Of a DNA stretch of 44,661 nt, positions 16,182 to 25,009 are shown in pieces. Under the pieces are notes generated by a model, which saw only the letters and a program-made list of their open reading frames with translations, was not told the DNA's origin and did not search any database. The DNA is from Clostridia bacterium (lineage in GTDB: Bacteria; Bacillota; Clostridia; Christensenellales; Borkfalkiaceae). How positions within the stretch are numbered: the stretch's first letter is position 1; each line of letters begins with the position of its first letter. The stretch is taken from positions 1 to 44,661 of the forward strand of contig JAFVRE010000027.1 of the NCBI GenBank assembly GCA_017504465.1, given 5' to 3'. Both the position numbers and the translations under genes were made by a program.

Positions 16182-16406
16182 TTAAAACCTTCTTTGTTGG
16201 GGGATTTTTTCGGGGTGATAGTCTATTATAAAGGTGGTTAAATTTACGATCTTTCCGCTCTCTTTTAAAATAACAACGTCGTTATCGGGTACGCGGTCGG
16301 TTGTATCAAACTTATCGTAAAAATGATACGCCCTTTTATATTCCCTGCACGCATTCAATTTAGCGTTTATTTTCAACGCTTTTTCTTTGGCTTGTTCGTA
16401 CGTCAT
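16182..16406 (-). CDS. Small unknown protein coupled to the VWA gene
   Basis: A 74-residue soluble protein. I do not recognise a named domain. The N-terminal third is a charged helix (MTYEQAKEKALKINAKLN). The middle is aromatic (REYKRAYHFYDKFD), followed by a short beta-like stretch NDVVILKESGKIVNLTTFI and a basic tail. Its ATG overlaps the last bases of the VWA gene by four (ATGA, 16403-16406), so translation is probably coupled and the two products are likely to act together. There are no membrane segments, Cys or metal motifs. It is real rather than a chance frame: it is tightly coupled and followed directly by a terminator. Confidence 0.7.
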   Translation of the reverse strand: MTYEQAKEKALKINAKLNACREYKRAYHFYDKFDTTDRVPDNDVVILKESGKIVNLTTFIIDYHPEKIPQQRRF

Positions 16407-17095
16407 TTTGATTTATTCTTCCTTTTTTTTATATTTTCTTCTATCATTGGCGCGTAGCAACTCATCCGCACGCCTATATCTTTTCTAGCCTGACAAAGAA
16501 CTTCCCCCACTTCTTCAAACATTTCCGCCGTTTCTTCTTCCACAACGTAATTCACCGCGCAATCCTTTTTAATACCGATACTGTCGGCAACGAAAGCGGC
16601 GTCCAGATTCGCCGCCAAAAATAAAAACTCCCAACCGTATTTTTCTTCTTGTTTTCGGATCATATCTTTGATTTGCTTGTTGTGATATTCACGGCTTGCA
16701 TTTTCCATTCCGTCGGTAGTGATAATAAACATGGTACGAGTGGGTACGTCCTCTTTCCGCGCGTACTTATGAATATTCCCGATGTGTTTAATCGCTCCGC
16801 CGACAGCGTCAAGGAGCGCAGTGCATCCGCCGACTCGGTAATCCTTTTCCGTCAACGGCGCAATTTCTTCCAGCGTTTTTCTATCGTGCAGGACTTGGGA
16901 AGTATTCGAAAAAAGCACAGTGGAAACGTAAACTTTTCCGGGGATTTCTTTTTGCTTTTCGATCATGGCGTTAAAACCGCCGATCGTATCCCTTTCCATA
17001 CCCGACATAGAGCCGCTTTTATCCAAAATAAATACGAGCTCGGTAATTCCTTCGTTGCATTCAACTTGATTTTCCTTTACAATTTCTTTCTCCAT
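16403..17095 (-). CDS. VWA-domain protein
   Basis: A 230-residue cytoplasmic protein consisting almost wholly of one von Willebrand A domain. The metal-binding MIDAS site is complete: DKSGSMSG near residue 28, the threonine in GGCTALLDAVGG near 90, and the acidic TTDGMENAS near 125. There is no signal peptide. Such domains bind a partner through Mg2+. ATG 17095 is set by AAGGAG eight bases upstream. Small VWA proteins of this type are common in gut Firmicutes, but their partners are unknown. It is coupled to the 74-residue gene and follows the macrodomain gene on the same strand. Confidence 0.85.
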   Translation of the reverse strand: MEKEIVKENQVECNEGITELVFILDKSGSMSGMERDTIGGFNAMIEKQKEIPGKVYVSTVLFSNTSQVLHDRKTLEEIAPLTEKDYRVGGCTALLDAVGGAIKHIGNIHKYARKEDVPTRTMFIITTDGMENASREYHNKQIKDMIRKQEEKYGWEFLFLAANLDAAFVADSIGIKKDCAVNYVVEEETAEMFEEVGEVLCQARKDIGVRMSCYAPMIEENIKKRKNKSK

Positions 17096-17118
17096 AATAA
17101 ATCTCCTTAAAATAAAAC

Positions 17119-17146
17119 GTAGTCGCAAGTTTTCACTTGCAACTAC
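17119..17146 (-). terminator. Terminator between macrodomain and VWA genes
   Basis: A 12-bp stem (17119-17130 with 17135-17146, one wobble pair) has a 4-nt loop, with GTTTTATTTT following on the minus strand. A TATAAT (17152-17147) directly upstream could be a -10 for the VWA gene, but no -35 stands at the right distance. Confidence 0.68.
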
Positions 17147-17190
17147 ATTATAAAACATTTCTATTTACTTTTGGTCAATCGTCGGTTTAC

Positions 17191-18270
17191 CTATACGCCC
17201 AAACATACTTGGTCAAATTTAAAGAGTGTTTCATTGATGATGAAGATATTATATTCTTCTTTCAACAAGAAATATTCGATAATAATATCAAACTTACTGC
17301 TCTTTGAAAGGGTAAAGCCTACGGTGGAGAGCAAGCGTTTGGCTTCTTCAAGCGAAAGCTCAAGCGCGATCGCAAAGGAAATCACCGTGTTTTTGCTCGG
17401 TTTATACTCTTTTTCGTTCATTATTTTATACCACGTTTGCTTGCTTACGTTGGCTTTTTTGTAACACTCCACGTCACTCATCCCTTTAATGTCGATAAGC
17501 TTGAGCAAGGTTACGGCAAAATTATCGTCTATTTTCGAGAGCATATCTAAAAGAGATAAATCCTCCGTCGGCTCTTCTATCTTTTCTTCAAAACAACCGA
17601 AAAGATCGTAATCGCTCTCCTTAAAAATAGGAACGCGGCGGCAGCAAACCTCTCCGCTCCTTTCCAAATAATATCCGTTTTCGTCCGCGTAGTTATCATC
17701 CACGTAGTTTTCGTCCGCGTAGTTATCATCCACGTAGTTATCATCCACGTAGTTATCGTCAATGTATTCTTGAACGTCATCGAACAATTCTTCACTAATT
17801 TGATAAGACGCTTTATCGAACACGACGATATAGACGGTCATTTCATTTTTAAATAAGAACTCACTAATGCTTTCCGCCGCAACCGCCAACGCCTTGTCCT
17901 TAGGATAGCCGTAAACGCCCGCAGAAATCAGCGGAAACGCCACCGATTCACAGCCGTTTTCCTTGGCGAGCGAAAGGGATTTTTTATAGCAAGATTCCAG
18001 CAATGCTTTTTCGCCCTTTTCACCGCCCTGCCAAATCGGTCCAACGGTATGTATAACGTGCTTACAAGGCAGGTTGTAGGCTTTGGTAATTTTAGCCTCG
18101 CCCGTATCGCAACCGCCCAGCCTTTTACATTCTTCCAAAAGCTCCGCGCCCGCCGCCTTATGAATTGCGCCGTCAACCCCGCCGCCGCCAAGCAACGTGT
18201 TGTTCGCCGCGTTTACGATTGCGTCGCATTCTAATTTAGTTATATCTTGCCTTATGATATATAATGGCAT
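17191..18270 (-). CDS. Macrodomain protein with repeat linker and C-terminal HTH-like domain
   Basis: A 359-residue three-part protein. Residues 1-165 form a macrodomain of the O-acetyl-ADP-ribose/ADP-ribose hydrolase type: [26 protein letters not shown], the T-V-G-P of VIHTVGPIW and the phosphate loop SAGVYGYP are intact. A linker follows with six 5-residue units of the type Y-V/A-D-D/E-N (17677-17766). The C-terminal part (about 245-359) is helical and begins like an XRE domain ([21 protein letters not shown], then [17 protein letters not shown]). I know this C-terminal type from other Firmicute macrodomain proteins but not its function. ATG 18270 has AAAGGG upstream; cls ends 20 bp before it, so the two are cotranscribed. 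Confidence 0.85.
   Translation of the reverse strand: MPLYIIRQDITKLECDAIVNAANNTLLGGGGVDGAIHKAAGAELLEECKRLGGCDTGEAKITKAYNLPCKHVIHTVGPIWQGGEKGEKALLESCYKKSLSLAKENGCESVAFPLISAGVYGYPKDKALAVAAESISEFLFKNEMTVYIVVFDKASYQISEELFDDVQEYIDDNYVDDNYVDDNYADENYVDDNYADENGYYLERSGEVCCRRVPIFKESDYDLFGCFEEKIEEPTEDLSLLDMLSKIDDNFAVTLLKLIDIKGMSDVECYKKANVSKQTWYKIMNEKEYKPSKNTVISFAIALELSLEEAKRLLSTVGFTLSKSSKFDIIIEYFLLKEEYNIFIINETLFKFDQVCLGV
17677..17766 (-). repeat. In-frame 6 x 15-bp tandem repeat in the macrodomain gene
   Basis: Six exact-length 15-bp units (plus-strand unit GTAGTTATCATCCAC and variants) encode [10 protein letters not shown] twice, [10 protein letters not shown] and YADEN. The unit length is a multiple of three, so gain or loss of units keeps the frame. 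The product is a strongly acidic, tyrosine-spaced linker. Confidence 0.93.
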
Positions 18271-18290
18271 AATTACCGTCCCTTTTAACG

Positions 18291-19934
18291 TTATACAACT
18301 GTATCCATGAACCGCAATACTGCGTCCACGAGGTGTCCAAACCACGTACGTTTTGTATTTTCAGCCGTACGAATAGAAGAAACTTCAAAGGTTTCTTCAC
18401 AGTCCTTGCGAACGGCTTGTACCGCGTTTTTATCGGTGAAATAAACCGCGTTTTCAAAGTGCAGGTACAAACTTCTGTAATCAAAATTAATCGAGCCTAC
18501 AACAGCGCATTCGTCGTCCGCTACGATGCTCTTTCCGTGGATAAAGCCCGGCGTGTATTCATAAATCTTTATGCCGTGCTGCATAAGCGCGTCATAGTTC
18601 GCTCTCGTCATTCTAAATACTATCTTTTTATCGGGAATGGACGGTGTAACGATTCTTACGTCTACCCCGCGCATTGCCGCGCTGCAAAGCGCAACGCGCA
18701 AACTGTCGGGCAATATCAAATACGGAGTGAAGATATACACGTACTTGCTCGCACGGTTGATAATATCCAAATACACGAACTCGCCGTCGCTTTTTCGATC
18801 GAGCGGAGAATCGTCGAAGGGCTGTACGAAATACCCCTGTCTATTTGCATGGTTTTGATCGGACAAGCTTTGCTTTTCTAAAAGCACTTGCTTGCAATCT
18901 TCCACACTGCCTAAAAGCTCGGATAAGTTCACCTTCTCTTCGGGATTAAAAGCGTTCCAAAGATCAAAGAACATAACCGTGAACGTCTGCGCCGCACCGC
19001 CCGTGACCTTAACGCCCGTATCCTTCCAGTCTCCAAAACGGATAAGCTCGCCGATATACTCGTCCGCGATATTCAGTCCGCCCGTAAACGCCACGTTGTT
19101 GTCGATCACAAAAAGCTTTCTATGGTCGCGGTTGTTTTGCCGCATTGCAAATACCGGTATAACGTGATTGAACGCCATACATTTGATATTCGGGTTCAAA
19201 GCTTCCAAATACAGCTCATAGTCGTGCGGGAGATGTAATATACTACCAAAATCGTCGTAAATAATATAAACTCTCACACCTGCCTGCGCCTTTTTGAGTA
19301 AAACTTCACGCAAACGGTCCCACATTTTACCGCCGGCAAGAATGAAATATTCCATTAAAATAAATTTTTCGGCCTTTTCCGCCTCTTCAAGCATCGCTTC
19401 GAATAATTGCTTGCCCGTCCCGTAATATTCAATTTCACCGTCCGTAAACGCAGGATAATTCGCTTCGTTTAAAAGATACTTACTCACCGCCGCCGCGCGA
19501 CCGCTTTCTTCAACCTGCTTTTCCGTTTCTAACGATTGCAAATGATATTTTGCATTCTCTTTCTTCGACGCTTCGTATTTGAGATTCATATAAATCGTCG
19601 GTCTGCCTTCGCCGTAGAGTAAAAATAAGCTCATGCCGATAATGGGCACGACGAGAATCATAATAATCCATTTCGCTTTCGCGGAAGAGTCGCTGTCCGG
19701 TCTATTTAATAAATATAAGACGAATATCGCCGCAAAACTATACATTACAACGCGCGCGACAAACCCCGCCTTTCGTTCTAGCACAAATAAAAGGACCAAC
19801 CACGCAATAATCTGTAAAAACGCCAAAATCCCGCAGGTAAAAAATCTATTATATACAAATTTCTTGTATTTTCTGCCCTTTTGCGCGTAGTGATCCAATT
19901 CCCTTATTCGTTTTTCCGTCATTACTTTTGCCAT
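18291..19934 (-). CDS. cls: Cardiolipin synthase (PLD type)
   Basis: Joins two phosphatidylglycerols to cardiolipin at the membrane. The 547-residue protein has hydrophobic segments near residues 30-55, 60-78 and 88-108. Two phospholipase-D domains follow, each with a full HxKxxxxD motif: HRKLFVID in the middle and HGKSIVAD with GSINFDYRS near the C-terminus. The length is slightly above the usual 480-510 because of an N-terminal extension. An AAAGGAGG site precedes it; ATG 19934 is taken as start, and the TTG just before it is also possible. The macrodomain gene follows in the same transcript. Confidence 0.92.
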   Translation of the reverse strand: MAKVMTEKRIRELDHYAQKGRKYKKFVYNRFFTCGILAFLQIIAWLVLLFVLERKAGFVARVVMYSFAAIFVLYLLNRPDSDSSAKAKWIIMILVVPIIGMSLFLLYGEGRPTIYMNLKYEASKKENAKYHLQSLETEKQVEESGRAAAVSKYLLNEANYPAFTDGEIEYYGTGKQLFEAMLEEAEKAEKFILMEYFILAGGKMWDRLREVLLKKAQAGVRVYIIYDDFGSILHLPHDYELYLEALNPNIKCMAFNHVIPVFAMRQNNRDHRKLFVIDNNVAFTGGLNIADEYIGELIRFGDWKDTGVKVTGGAAQTFTVMFFDLWNAFNPEEKVNLSELLGSVEDCKQVLLEKQSLSDQNHANRQGYFVQPFDDSPLDRKSDGEFVYLDIINRASKYVYIFTPYLILPDSLRVALCSAAMRGVDVRIVTPSIPDKKIVFRMTRANYDALMQHGIKIYEYTPGFIHGKSIVADDECAVVGSINFDYRSLYLHFENAVYFTDKNAVQAVRKDCEETFEVSSIRTAENTKRTWFGHLVDAVLRFMDTVV

Positions 19935-19970
19935 CAAAAACGCGCCTCCTTTGTAATACTATTTTGGTTT

Positions 19971-19999
19971 ATTGTAGCAATTCTTACGCATTTTGTCAA
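19971..19999 (-). promoter_or_regulatory. cls promoter
   Basis: TTGACA (19999-19994), 17 bp, TACAAT (19976-19971). Confidence 0.8.
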
Positions 20000-20091
20000 T
20001 CTCTTATCTATCCGTTTTAGGAAATGTAACTCAATTTTCACAATTTTTTCCATTTCTTCAAAAAATTTTTTAATTTTTTTTAGTAAAACCG

Positions 20092-20120
20092 TTGACAAAT
20101 CTTTTTTTTTATATTATACT
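20092..20120 (+). promoter_or_regulatory. Rubrerythrin promoter
   Basis: TTGACA (20092-20097), 17 bp with a T-rich spacer, TATACT (20115-20120). Confidence 0.8.
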
Positions 20121-20173
20121 ATATTTACTTAATAAAACTTAATCCTATTAAGAAAATTTGATGAGGTATGATT

Positions 20174-20815
20174 ATGAAAAAATTTGTTTGTAAAGTATGC
20201 GGTTATGTACACGTAGGCGAAACGGCTCCGGAGGCTTGCCCTAAATGCAAGAAGACGGGCGTATTTGAAGAAGTAAATCCTTTGAAGGGAACTCAAACGG
20301 AAGCAAATCTTCAAGCGGCGTTTGCAGGCGAATCGCAGGCAAGAAACAAGTACACCTATTTCGCAAGCAAAGCAAAGAAAGAAGGCTTTGTTCAAATCGC
20401 GAATATTTTTGAAGAAACGGCTAAGAATGAACAAGAACACGCTAAGATGTGGTTCAAGCTTTTGCACGGTGGCGCTATCCCCTCTACCGCTGAAAACTTG
20501 CTTGCAGCTGCAGAAGGCGAAAACTATGAATGGACGGATATGTACGCAGGCTTTGCTAAGACGGCAAGAGAAGAAGGCTTCAACGAAATTGCTGACCTTT
20601 TCGACGGCGTTGCCGCTATTGAAAAGGAACACGAAGCAAGATATATGAAGCTTCTTGAAAACGTAAAAGGCGGTTTGGTCTTCTCCAAGGAAGGCGACGC
20701 TATTTGGCAATGCACCAACTGCGGTCATATCGTAGTAGGCAAGCAAGCTCCCGAAGTATGCCCCGTATGCGCGCATCCTCAAGCTTACTTCCAAGTAAAA
20801 GCTGAAAACTATTAA
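20174..20815 (+). CDS. rbr: Rubrerythrin with a rubredoxin-like domain at each end
   Basis: A non-haem iron peroxidase that removes hydrogen peroxide in anaerobes. The 213-residue protein starts with a rubredoxin-like zinc/iron knuckle (Cys6, Cys9, Cys23 and Cys26 in FVCKVCGY...ACPKC). It continues with a ferritin-like four-helix domain (about 38-170; [18 protein letters not shown] and IEKEHEARY carry the di-iron glutamates). It ends with a second rubredoxin ([10 protein letters not shown]...EVCPVCAHP). Classical rubrerythrin has only the C-terminal one and reverse rubrerythrin only the N-terminal one, so this combines both. ATG 20174 is seven bases after GAGG. It is a single-gene unit with its own promoter and terminator. 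Confidence 0.93.
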   Translation: MKKFVCKVCGYVHVGETAPEACPKCKKTGVFEEVNPLKGTQTEANLQAAFAGESQARNKYTYFASKAKKEGFVQIANIFEETAKNEQEHAKMWFKLLHGGAIPSTAENLLAAAEGENYEWTDMYAGFAKTAREEGFNEIADLFDGVAAIEKEHEARYMKLLENVKGGLVFSKEGDAIWQCTNCGHIVVGKQAPEVCPVCAHPQAYFQVKAENY

Positions 20816-20826
20816 TTTAATAATTT

Positions 20827-20871
20827 TTTAACCGAAATGATAGATATTAAAATCGGTTAAATCCTATCATT
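20827..20871 (+). other. Interlaced inverted repeats in the rubrerythrin 3' UTR
   Basis: Two perfect stems interlock: 20827-20835 with 20853-20861 (9 bp), and 20836-20843 with 20864-20871 (8 bp). They cannot both form as simple hairpins. The order is that of a pseudoknot, though the loops look too short, so two alternative folds are more likely. Confidence 0.4.
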
Positions 20872-20918
20872 GACAACGTTATTATTTTTTCAATTTTATA
20901 AACTCCTTTGTACTATGG

Positions 20919-20954
20919 ATACGGCGGCGGAATTTTTCCGTCGCCGTATTTTTA
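20919..20954 (+). terminator. Rubrerythrin terminator
   Basis: A 14-bp stem (20919-20932 with 20936-20949, one G-T pair) is followed by a T-run. It leaves a 3' UTR of about 100 nt. Confidence 0.85.
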
Positions 20955-21003
20955 CTTTACGCGTCCTCAAAATCCAAGTTTCAAAAGACGTTTTTAGAAA
21001 AAA

Positions 21004-21035
21004 CGATCCCTTCACGTAGCTTTGCGAAAGGATCG
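21004..21035 (-). terminator. Terminator of the DUF378 gene
   Basis: Stem CGATCC/GGATCG with extended imperfect pairing (21004-21035) is followed by T6 on the minus strand. Confidence 0.75.
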
Positions 21036-21053
21036 AATTCTTCGGCTTGCGTT

Positions 21054-21278
21054 TTACGCTTCGCGATCGGTGAATCGTAACGCGCCACCCGTAACGAAAG
21101 GCGATACGATAAGCCAAATTGCCGCAAGCGCAATAATCGAATATACGATAATCGAACCCGTTGCTCGCGCGCCGTTAAACACCATCGAAACGAGATTTAC
21201 GTCGAAAAGACCGAAAAGTCCCCAGTTCACCGCGCCTACGATTACTAAGATATAAGCAATAAGATTTGTAATTCTCAT
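21054..21278 (-). CDS. DUF378 small membrane protein
   Basis: A 74-residue protein with two transmembrane helices (about 5-25 and 42-62). The DUF378 hallmark VGAVNWGLFGLFDVNLV spans the loop after helix 1. Nothing is known of its biochemical role; members are often single genes in Firmicutes. AGGAGG stands just upstream of ATG 21278, and it has its own promoter and terminator. Identification of the family is firm, but the function is unknown. Confidence 0.88.
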   Translation of the reverse strand: MRITNLIAYILVIVGAVNWGLFGLFDVNLVSMVFNGARATGSIIVYSIIALAAIWLIVSPFVTGGALRFTDREA

Positions 21279-21307
21279 AACCGTTCCTCCTAACTTCAGT
21301 ATGCACC

Positions 21308-21337
21308 GTTATAAAAGAAGTATGCAAACTTTTTCAA
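21308..21337 (-). promoter_or_regulatory. Promoter of the DUF378 gene
   Basis: TTGAAA (21337-21332), 18 bp, TATAAC (21313-21308). Confidence 0.6.
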
Positions 21338-21382
21338 AATCGTAAAAATTCCCCTAATTTGTCTTAAAGGCCGTTTTTTAAT

Positions 21383-21411
21383 TTGTCAAAACTGCAAATT
21401 TATGTTATAAT
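21383..21411 (+). promoter_or_regulatory. Promoter of the ABC exporter operon
   Basis: TTGTCA (21383-21388), 17 bp, TATAAT (21406-21411). The leader folds a GC stem (about 21422-21447, AACCG...CGCG with CGCG...CGGTT) right before the ribosome binding site. Confidence 0.78.
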
Positions 21412-21466
21412 TTTATAAATTAACCGAACGCGAAAAAAACGCGCGGTTTTGCAAGGACGGTGTGTT

Positions 21467-23188
21467 TTGAAACATCTTTTGTTTTTTTTCAAAAAATATA
21501 AATGGCAAAGCATTTTAGCCCCGCTTTTTAAAATGCTTGAAGCCACTTTTGATTTGCTCGTACCGCTCGTCGTTGCCGATATTATCAACGTCGGTATTAC
21601 GAGCGACGATACAAGCTATATCCTTATCCGGTTCGGGATACTCATTGCCATGGCGGTTTTGGGGTTGGCTTGCAGTTTTACCGCGCAATTCTTCTCCGCA
21701 AACGCCGCTACCGGCACTTCCGCAGGGCTTCGTAAAAAACTTCTTGCAAAGATACAGAGCTTGAGTTTTTCCGACCTTGACCGCGTTGGAACGTCCACGC
21801 TGATTACGCGTATGACTTCAGACGTCAACCAAGTCCAAAACGGCATAAATATGTTTTTGCGTTTATTCTTACGCAGTCCATTTATCGTGTTCGGCGCAAT
21901 GATTATGGCGTTTTCTATCGATACGCAGGTGGCATCCGTTTTCGCAATCGTTATCCCCGTGCTTTTCGTAATTGTATTCGGAATTATGAGGCTGACAAAC
22001 CCGCTTTACAAACGTTTGCAAAAGCAAGTCGATAAAACGACGGTAACAACCCGAGAAAATCTTTCGGGCGTAAGAGTTGTTCGAGCTTTTGGCAAAGAAC
22101 GTGAAGAGACGGAACGATTTGCCGCTGAAAGCCAAACCCTTACCAACACACAAGTGAAAGTCGGCAATATCAGCGCACTGACAAATCCTCTCACCTACGT
22201 TGTTATCAATCTCGGTATCGTCGGAATTTTATGGTTGGGCGCAAAACGCGTCGATGGCGGAATTTTACTCTCCGGCGACGTAATCGCGCTCGTCAATTAT
22301 CTTTCTCAAGTCCTTATCGAGCTTGTAAAGCTTGCAAACCTTATCGTATTGCTTGGAAAATCCGTTGTCAGTATGAATAGAATCGGGCAGGTATTAGACG
22401 TTGCTCCGTCCATGTCCTACGGCGAACAAACAACCCTTTCGGACACCGACGAGGCTGTGGCGTTTAACAACGTTTGCTTGCGCTATACGAAAAACGCGGA
22501 CAACGCGCTCGAGAATATATCCTTCACGATCAAGCGCGGTCAAACGGTCGGCGTTATCGGCGGCACGGGCAGCGGTAAATCCTCGCTCGTTGGACTCATT
22601 TCAAGATTTTACGACGCAACCGAGGGGCAGGTACGAGTTTTAGGCAATCCCGTGCAAGCTTGGAGTAAGGAATTTTTGACAAAGCACGTAGCCGTTGTAT
22701 TGCAACGCGCACAGCTTTTTTCGGGCACGATTCGAAGCAATCTTGCTATTGCCAACCCTACGGCTACCGACGAAGAAATGTGGAATGCGCTCCGTTTGGC
22801 ACAAGCTGAAGAGTTTGTAAAAGCCTTACCAAATGGTTTGGACGCGCCCGTTGAGCAAGGCGGAAGAAATTTGTCGGGCGGACAAAAACAACGCCTTACC
22901 ATTGCCCGTTCCCTGCTTGTCAATCCTGAAATTTTAATCTTAGACGACAGCGCTTCCGCGCTCGACTACGCAACCGACGCGGCGCTCCGCAAAGCTTTGC
23001 GCGAGCTCCCCAAAGAAAAAACGGTTATTATCGTCAGCCAACGCACGTCCACCATTCGCCACGCCGATTTGATTTTAACCCTTGAAGATGGGAATTTGGT
23101 GGGGGCAGGTACGCATGAAAGCTTATTAGAAACTTGCGAAACCTACCGTGAAATTCATGAAAGTATGACCGCAAAGGAGGATAAGTGA
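21467..23188 (+). CDS. ABC multidrug-type exporter half, degenerate-site subunit
   Basis: A 573-residue half-transporter: six membrane helices (about 1-310), then an ATPase domain. Walker A is GGTGSGKSS (Lys371) and the signature is LSGGQKQ. The catalytic carboxylate after Walker B is Asp494 (LILDDSAS) instead of Glu, and the switch residue is Gln525 (SQRTST) instead of His. These two changes mark the non-hydrolysing site of heterodimeric exporters such as TM287/288 and BmrCD. The start is TTG 21467, nine bases after AAGGA. The second half follows with a one-base overlap. Substrates are probably hydrophobic compounds or lipids, but this cannot be settled from sequence. Confidence 0.92.
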   Translation: MKHLLFFFKKYKWQSILAPLFKMLEATFDLLVPLVVADIINVGITSDDTSYILIRFGILIAMAVLGLACSFTAQFFSANAATGTSAGLRKKLLAKIQSLSFSDLDRVGTSTLITRMTSDVNQVQNGINMFLRLFLRSPFIVFGAMIMAFSIDTQVASVFAIVIPVLFVIVFGIMRLTNPLYKRLQKQVDKTTVTTRENLSGVRVVRAFGKEREETERFAAESQTLTNTQVKVGNISALTNPLTYVVINLGIVGILWLGAKRVDGGILLSGDVIALVNYLSQVLIELVKLANLIVLLGKSVVSMNRIGQVLDVAPSMSYGEQTTLSDTDEAVAFNNVCLRYTKNADNALENISFTIKRGQTVGVIGGTGSGKSSLVGLISRFYDATEGQVRVLGNPVQAWSKEFLTKHVAVVLQRAQLFSGTIRSNLAIANPTATDEEMWNALRLAQAEEFVKALPNGLDAPVEQGGRNLSGGQKQRLTIARSLLVNPEILILDDSASALDYATDAALRKALRELPKEKTVIIVSQRTSTIRHADLILTLEDGNLVGAGTHESLLETCETYREIHESMTAKEDK

Positions 23189-24924
23189 TGAATAAGTTAT
23201 CTACCTTAAAACGCATTCTTTCTTACGTTAAGCCTTATAAACTATACGTAATTACAAGTTTTCTTTGCGCGCTCGTCACGGCAGGAGCAGGGCTTCTTAT
23301 CCCGATTTTTTGCGGAAAAGCTATCGACTATATGCTCGGTGCGGGACAGGTGCTCTTTGAAGAGGTTTTCCGCTTTGCGCTGTACGTCGCCGTTGCGGCA
23401 ATTGTAATCGCGCTTGCGCAACAGCTCTTATCTTTTTGTAACAACAAAATCACCTACTACGTTTCTCGGGATTTGAGAAATGCAAGCTCTCAAAAATTAC
23501 ATTCCCTCCCCCTTTCCTATCTCGATACACATCCGTCGGGGGATATTTTGAGCCGTATTTTGACCGATTCTGACACGGTATCAGACGGATTATTGATGGG
23601 ATTTTCCCAGCTCTTCACAGGTATAATAACGATTATCGGCACGCTTGCCATTATGCTGTATTACAATCTTGCAATCACGCTTATCGTCGTTATACTCACC
23701 CCCCTTTCGCTGTTTGTCGCGTCCTTTATTGCCAAACGCACGCATCGTTATTTCACGGCGCAAGCAAGCGCGCGCGGAAAAACGACCGCGCTCATCAATG
23801 AACTCGTTGACGGACAAAAAGTCGTGCAAGCATACGGCAGCGAAGAACAAACTATGCAAAGCTTCGACGTTTTAAATGAAGAACTGAAAAATACTTCCCT
23901 TAAAGCAACGTTTTTCTCGAGCTTGACCAACCCGAGTACTCGTCTTGTCAATAACATCGTATATGCAGGCGTATGCCTTGCTTCCGCGCTCTTTACCGTA
24001 AGCGGAAAGATTACGATTGGACAGTTGAGCGTATTTTTAAGCTACGCAAGTCAATACGCAAAACCCTTTAATGAAATTAGCGGCGTCGTAACCGAATTGC
24101 AAAACGCGCTCGCTTGTGCGGAACGAATTTTTGAATTGTTAGACGCGCCTGAACAGACTGCCGAGCTTTCCAACCCTAAACAGTTGTCCGGTGGGGGCAG
24201 GGTTGAGTTGAATGAAGTGTGTTTCCGTTACGTGCCTGAAAAACCGCTCATTGAAAACGTCAATTTAGCAGCGCGCGCAGGACAACGAATTGCCATTGTC
24301 GGCAAGACAGGTTGCGGAAAAACTACCCTTATCAATTTGCTTATGCGTTTTTATGACGTAAACGCGGGCGCGATCTGCGTTGACGGTGTAGATATTAGAG
24401 AAACCAGCCGTAAAACCTTACGCGCGCAATACGGTATGGTATTGCAAGACACGTGGTTGAAATCGGGAACTATTCGTGAAAATATCGCTTACGGCAAACC
24501 CGAAGCGAGCGAAGAAGAAATTATTCAGGCGGCAAAAAAAGCACACGCCCATTCCTTTATTCGACGTATGCCAAACGGCTACGAAACCGTTATCACTGAA
24601 AACGGCGATAACTTATCCGCAGGGCAAAAACAGCTTTTGTGTATTGCGCGGGTTATGCTTTGTTTACCCCCTATGCTGATTTTGGACGAAGCAACGTCGT
24701 CGATCGACGCGCGCACCGAAATTAGAATTCAAAAAGCCTTCAAAGAAATGATGGAAGGCAGGACGAGTTTTATTGTTGCGCACCGCCTTTCCACAATTCG
24801 TGAAGCCGATTTGATTTTGGCCATGGATCACGGAAAAATCGTAGAACAAGGCAATCACGAACAACTTTTACAAAAAGGCGGATTCTACTCACAGTTATAT
24901 AACTCTCAATTCGCCGTTGAATAA
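23188..24924 (+). CDS. ABC multidrug-type exporter half, catalytic-site subunit
   Basis: The 578-residue partner of the preceding half-transporter. It has six membrane helices (about 15-310) and an ATPase domain with GKTGCGKTTL (Lys378), full Walker B LILDEATSS with catalytic Glu501, and the switch His532 in AHRLST. Its signature is LSAGQ rather than LSGGQ; in heterodimers this imperfect signature faces the partner's degenerate site, so one site is dead and one live. ATG 23188 follows AAAGGAGG by seven bases and overlaps the upstream stop as TGATG, so the subunits are translated together. A GTG at 23185 is possible but too near the ribosome binding site. Confidence 0.93.
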   Translation: MNKLSTLKRILSYVKPYKLYVITSFLCALVTAGAGLLIPIFCGKAIDYMLGAGQVLFEEVFRFALYVAVAAIVIALAQQLLSFCNNKITYYVSRDLRNASSQKLHSLPLSYLDTHPSGDILSRILTDSDTVSDGLLMGFSQLFTGIITIIGTLAIMLYYNLAITLIVVILTPLSLFVASFIAKRTHRYFTAQASARGKTTALINELVDGQKVVQAYGSEEQTMQSFDVLNEELKNTSLKATFFSSLTNPSTRLVNNIVYAGVCLASALFTVSGKITIGQLSVFLSYASQYAKPFNEISGVVTELQNALACAERIFELLDAPEQTAELSNPKQLSGGGRVELNEVCFRYVPEKPLIENVNLAARAGQRIAIVGKTGCGKTTLINLLMRFYDVNAGAICVDGVDIRETSRKTLRAQYGMVLQDTWLKSGTIRENIAYGKPEASEEEIIQAAKKAHAHSFIRRMPNGYETVITENGDNLSAGQKQLLCIARVMLCLPPMLILDEATSSIDARTEIRIQKAFKEMMEGRTSFIVAHRLSTIREADLILAMDHGKIVEQGNHEQLLQKGGFYSQLYNSQFAVE

Positions 24925-24969
24925 GATGCTTTAAAAATAGGAATATTCCTTTATCAAAATACCATAAAA

Positions 24970-25003
24970 AATACCGTCGCGGCGCACCTGCCACGGCGGT
25001 ATT
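24970..25003. terminator. Bidirectional terminator, ABC exporter / collagen-like gene
   Basis: A 14-bp stem with two imperfect pairs (24970-24983 with 24990-25003) has a strong T-run on the minus side and a T-rich plus side. It closes both convergent operons. Confidence 0.82.
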
Positions 25004-25009
25004 TATTAT

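Noticed and set aside
17677..17766. CRISPR-like array
   Set aside because: The units are 15 bp, contiguous without spacers and in frame inside a gene: a coding tandem repeat.
20129..20794. 221-codon minus-strand frame opposite the rubrerythrin gene
   Set aside because: It is a shadow of the rubrerythrin codons with implausible composition; the plus-strand protein is certain.
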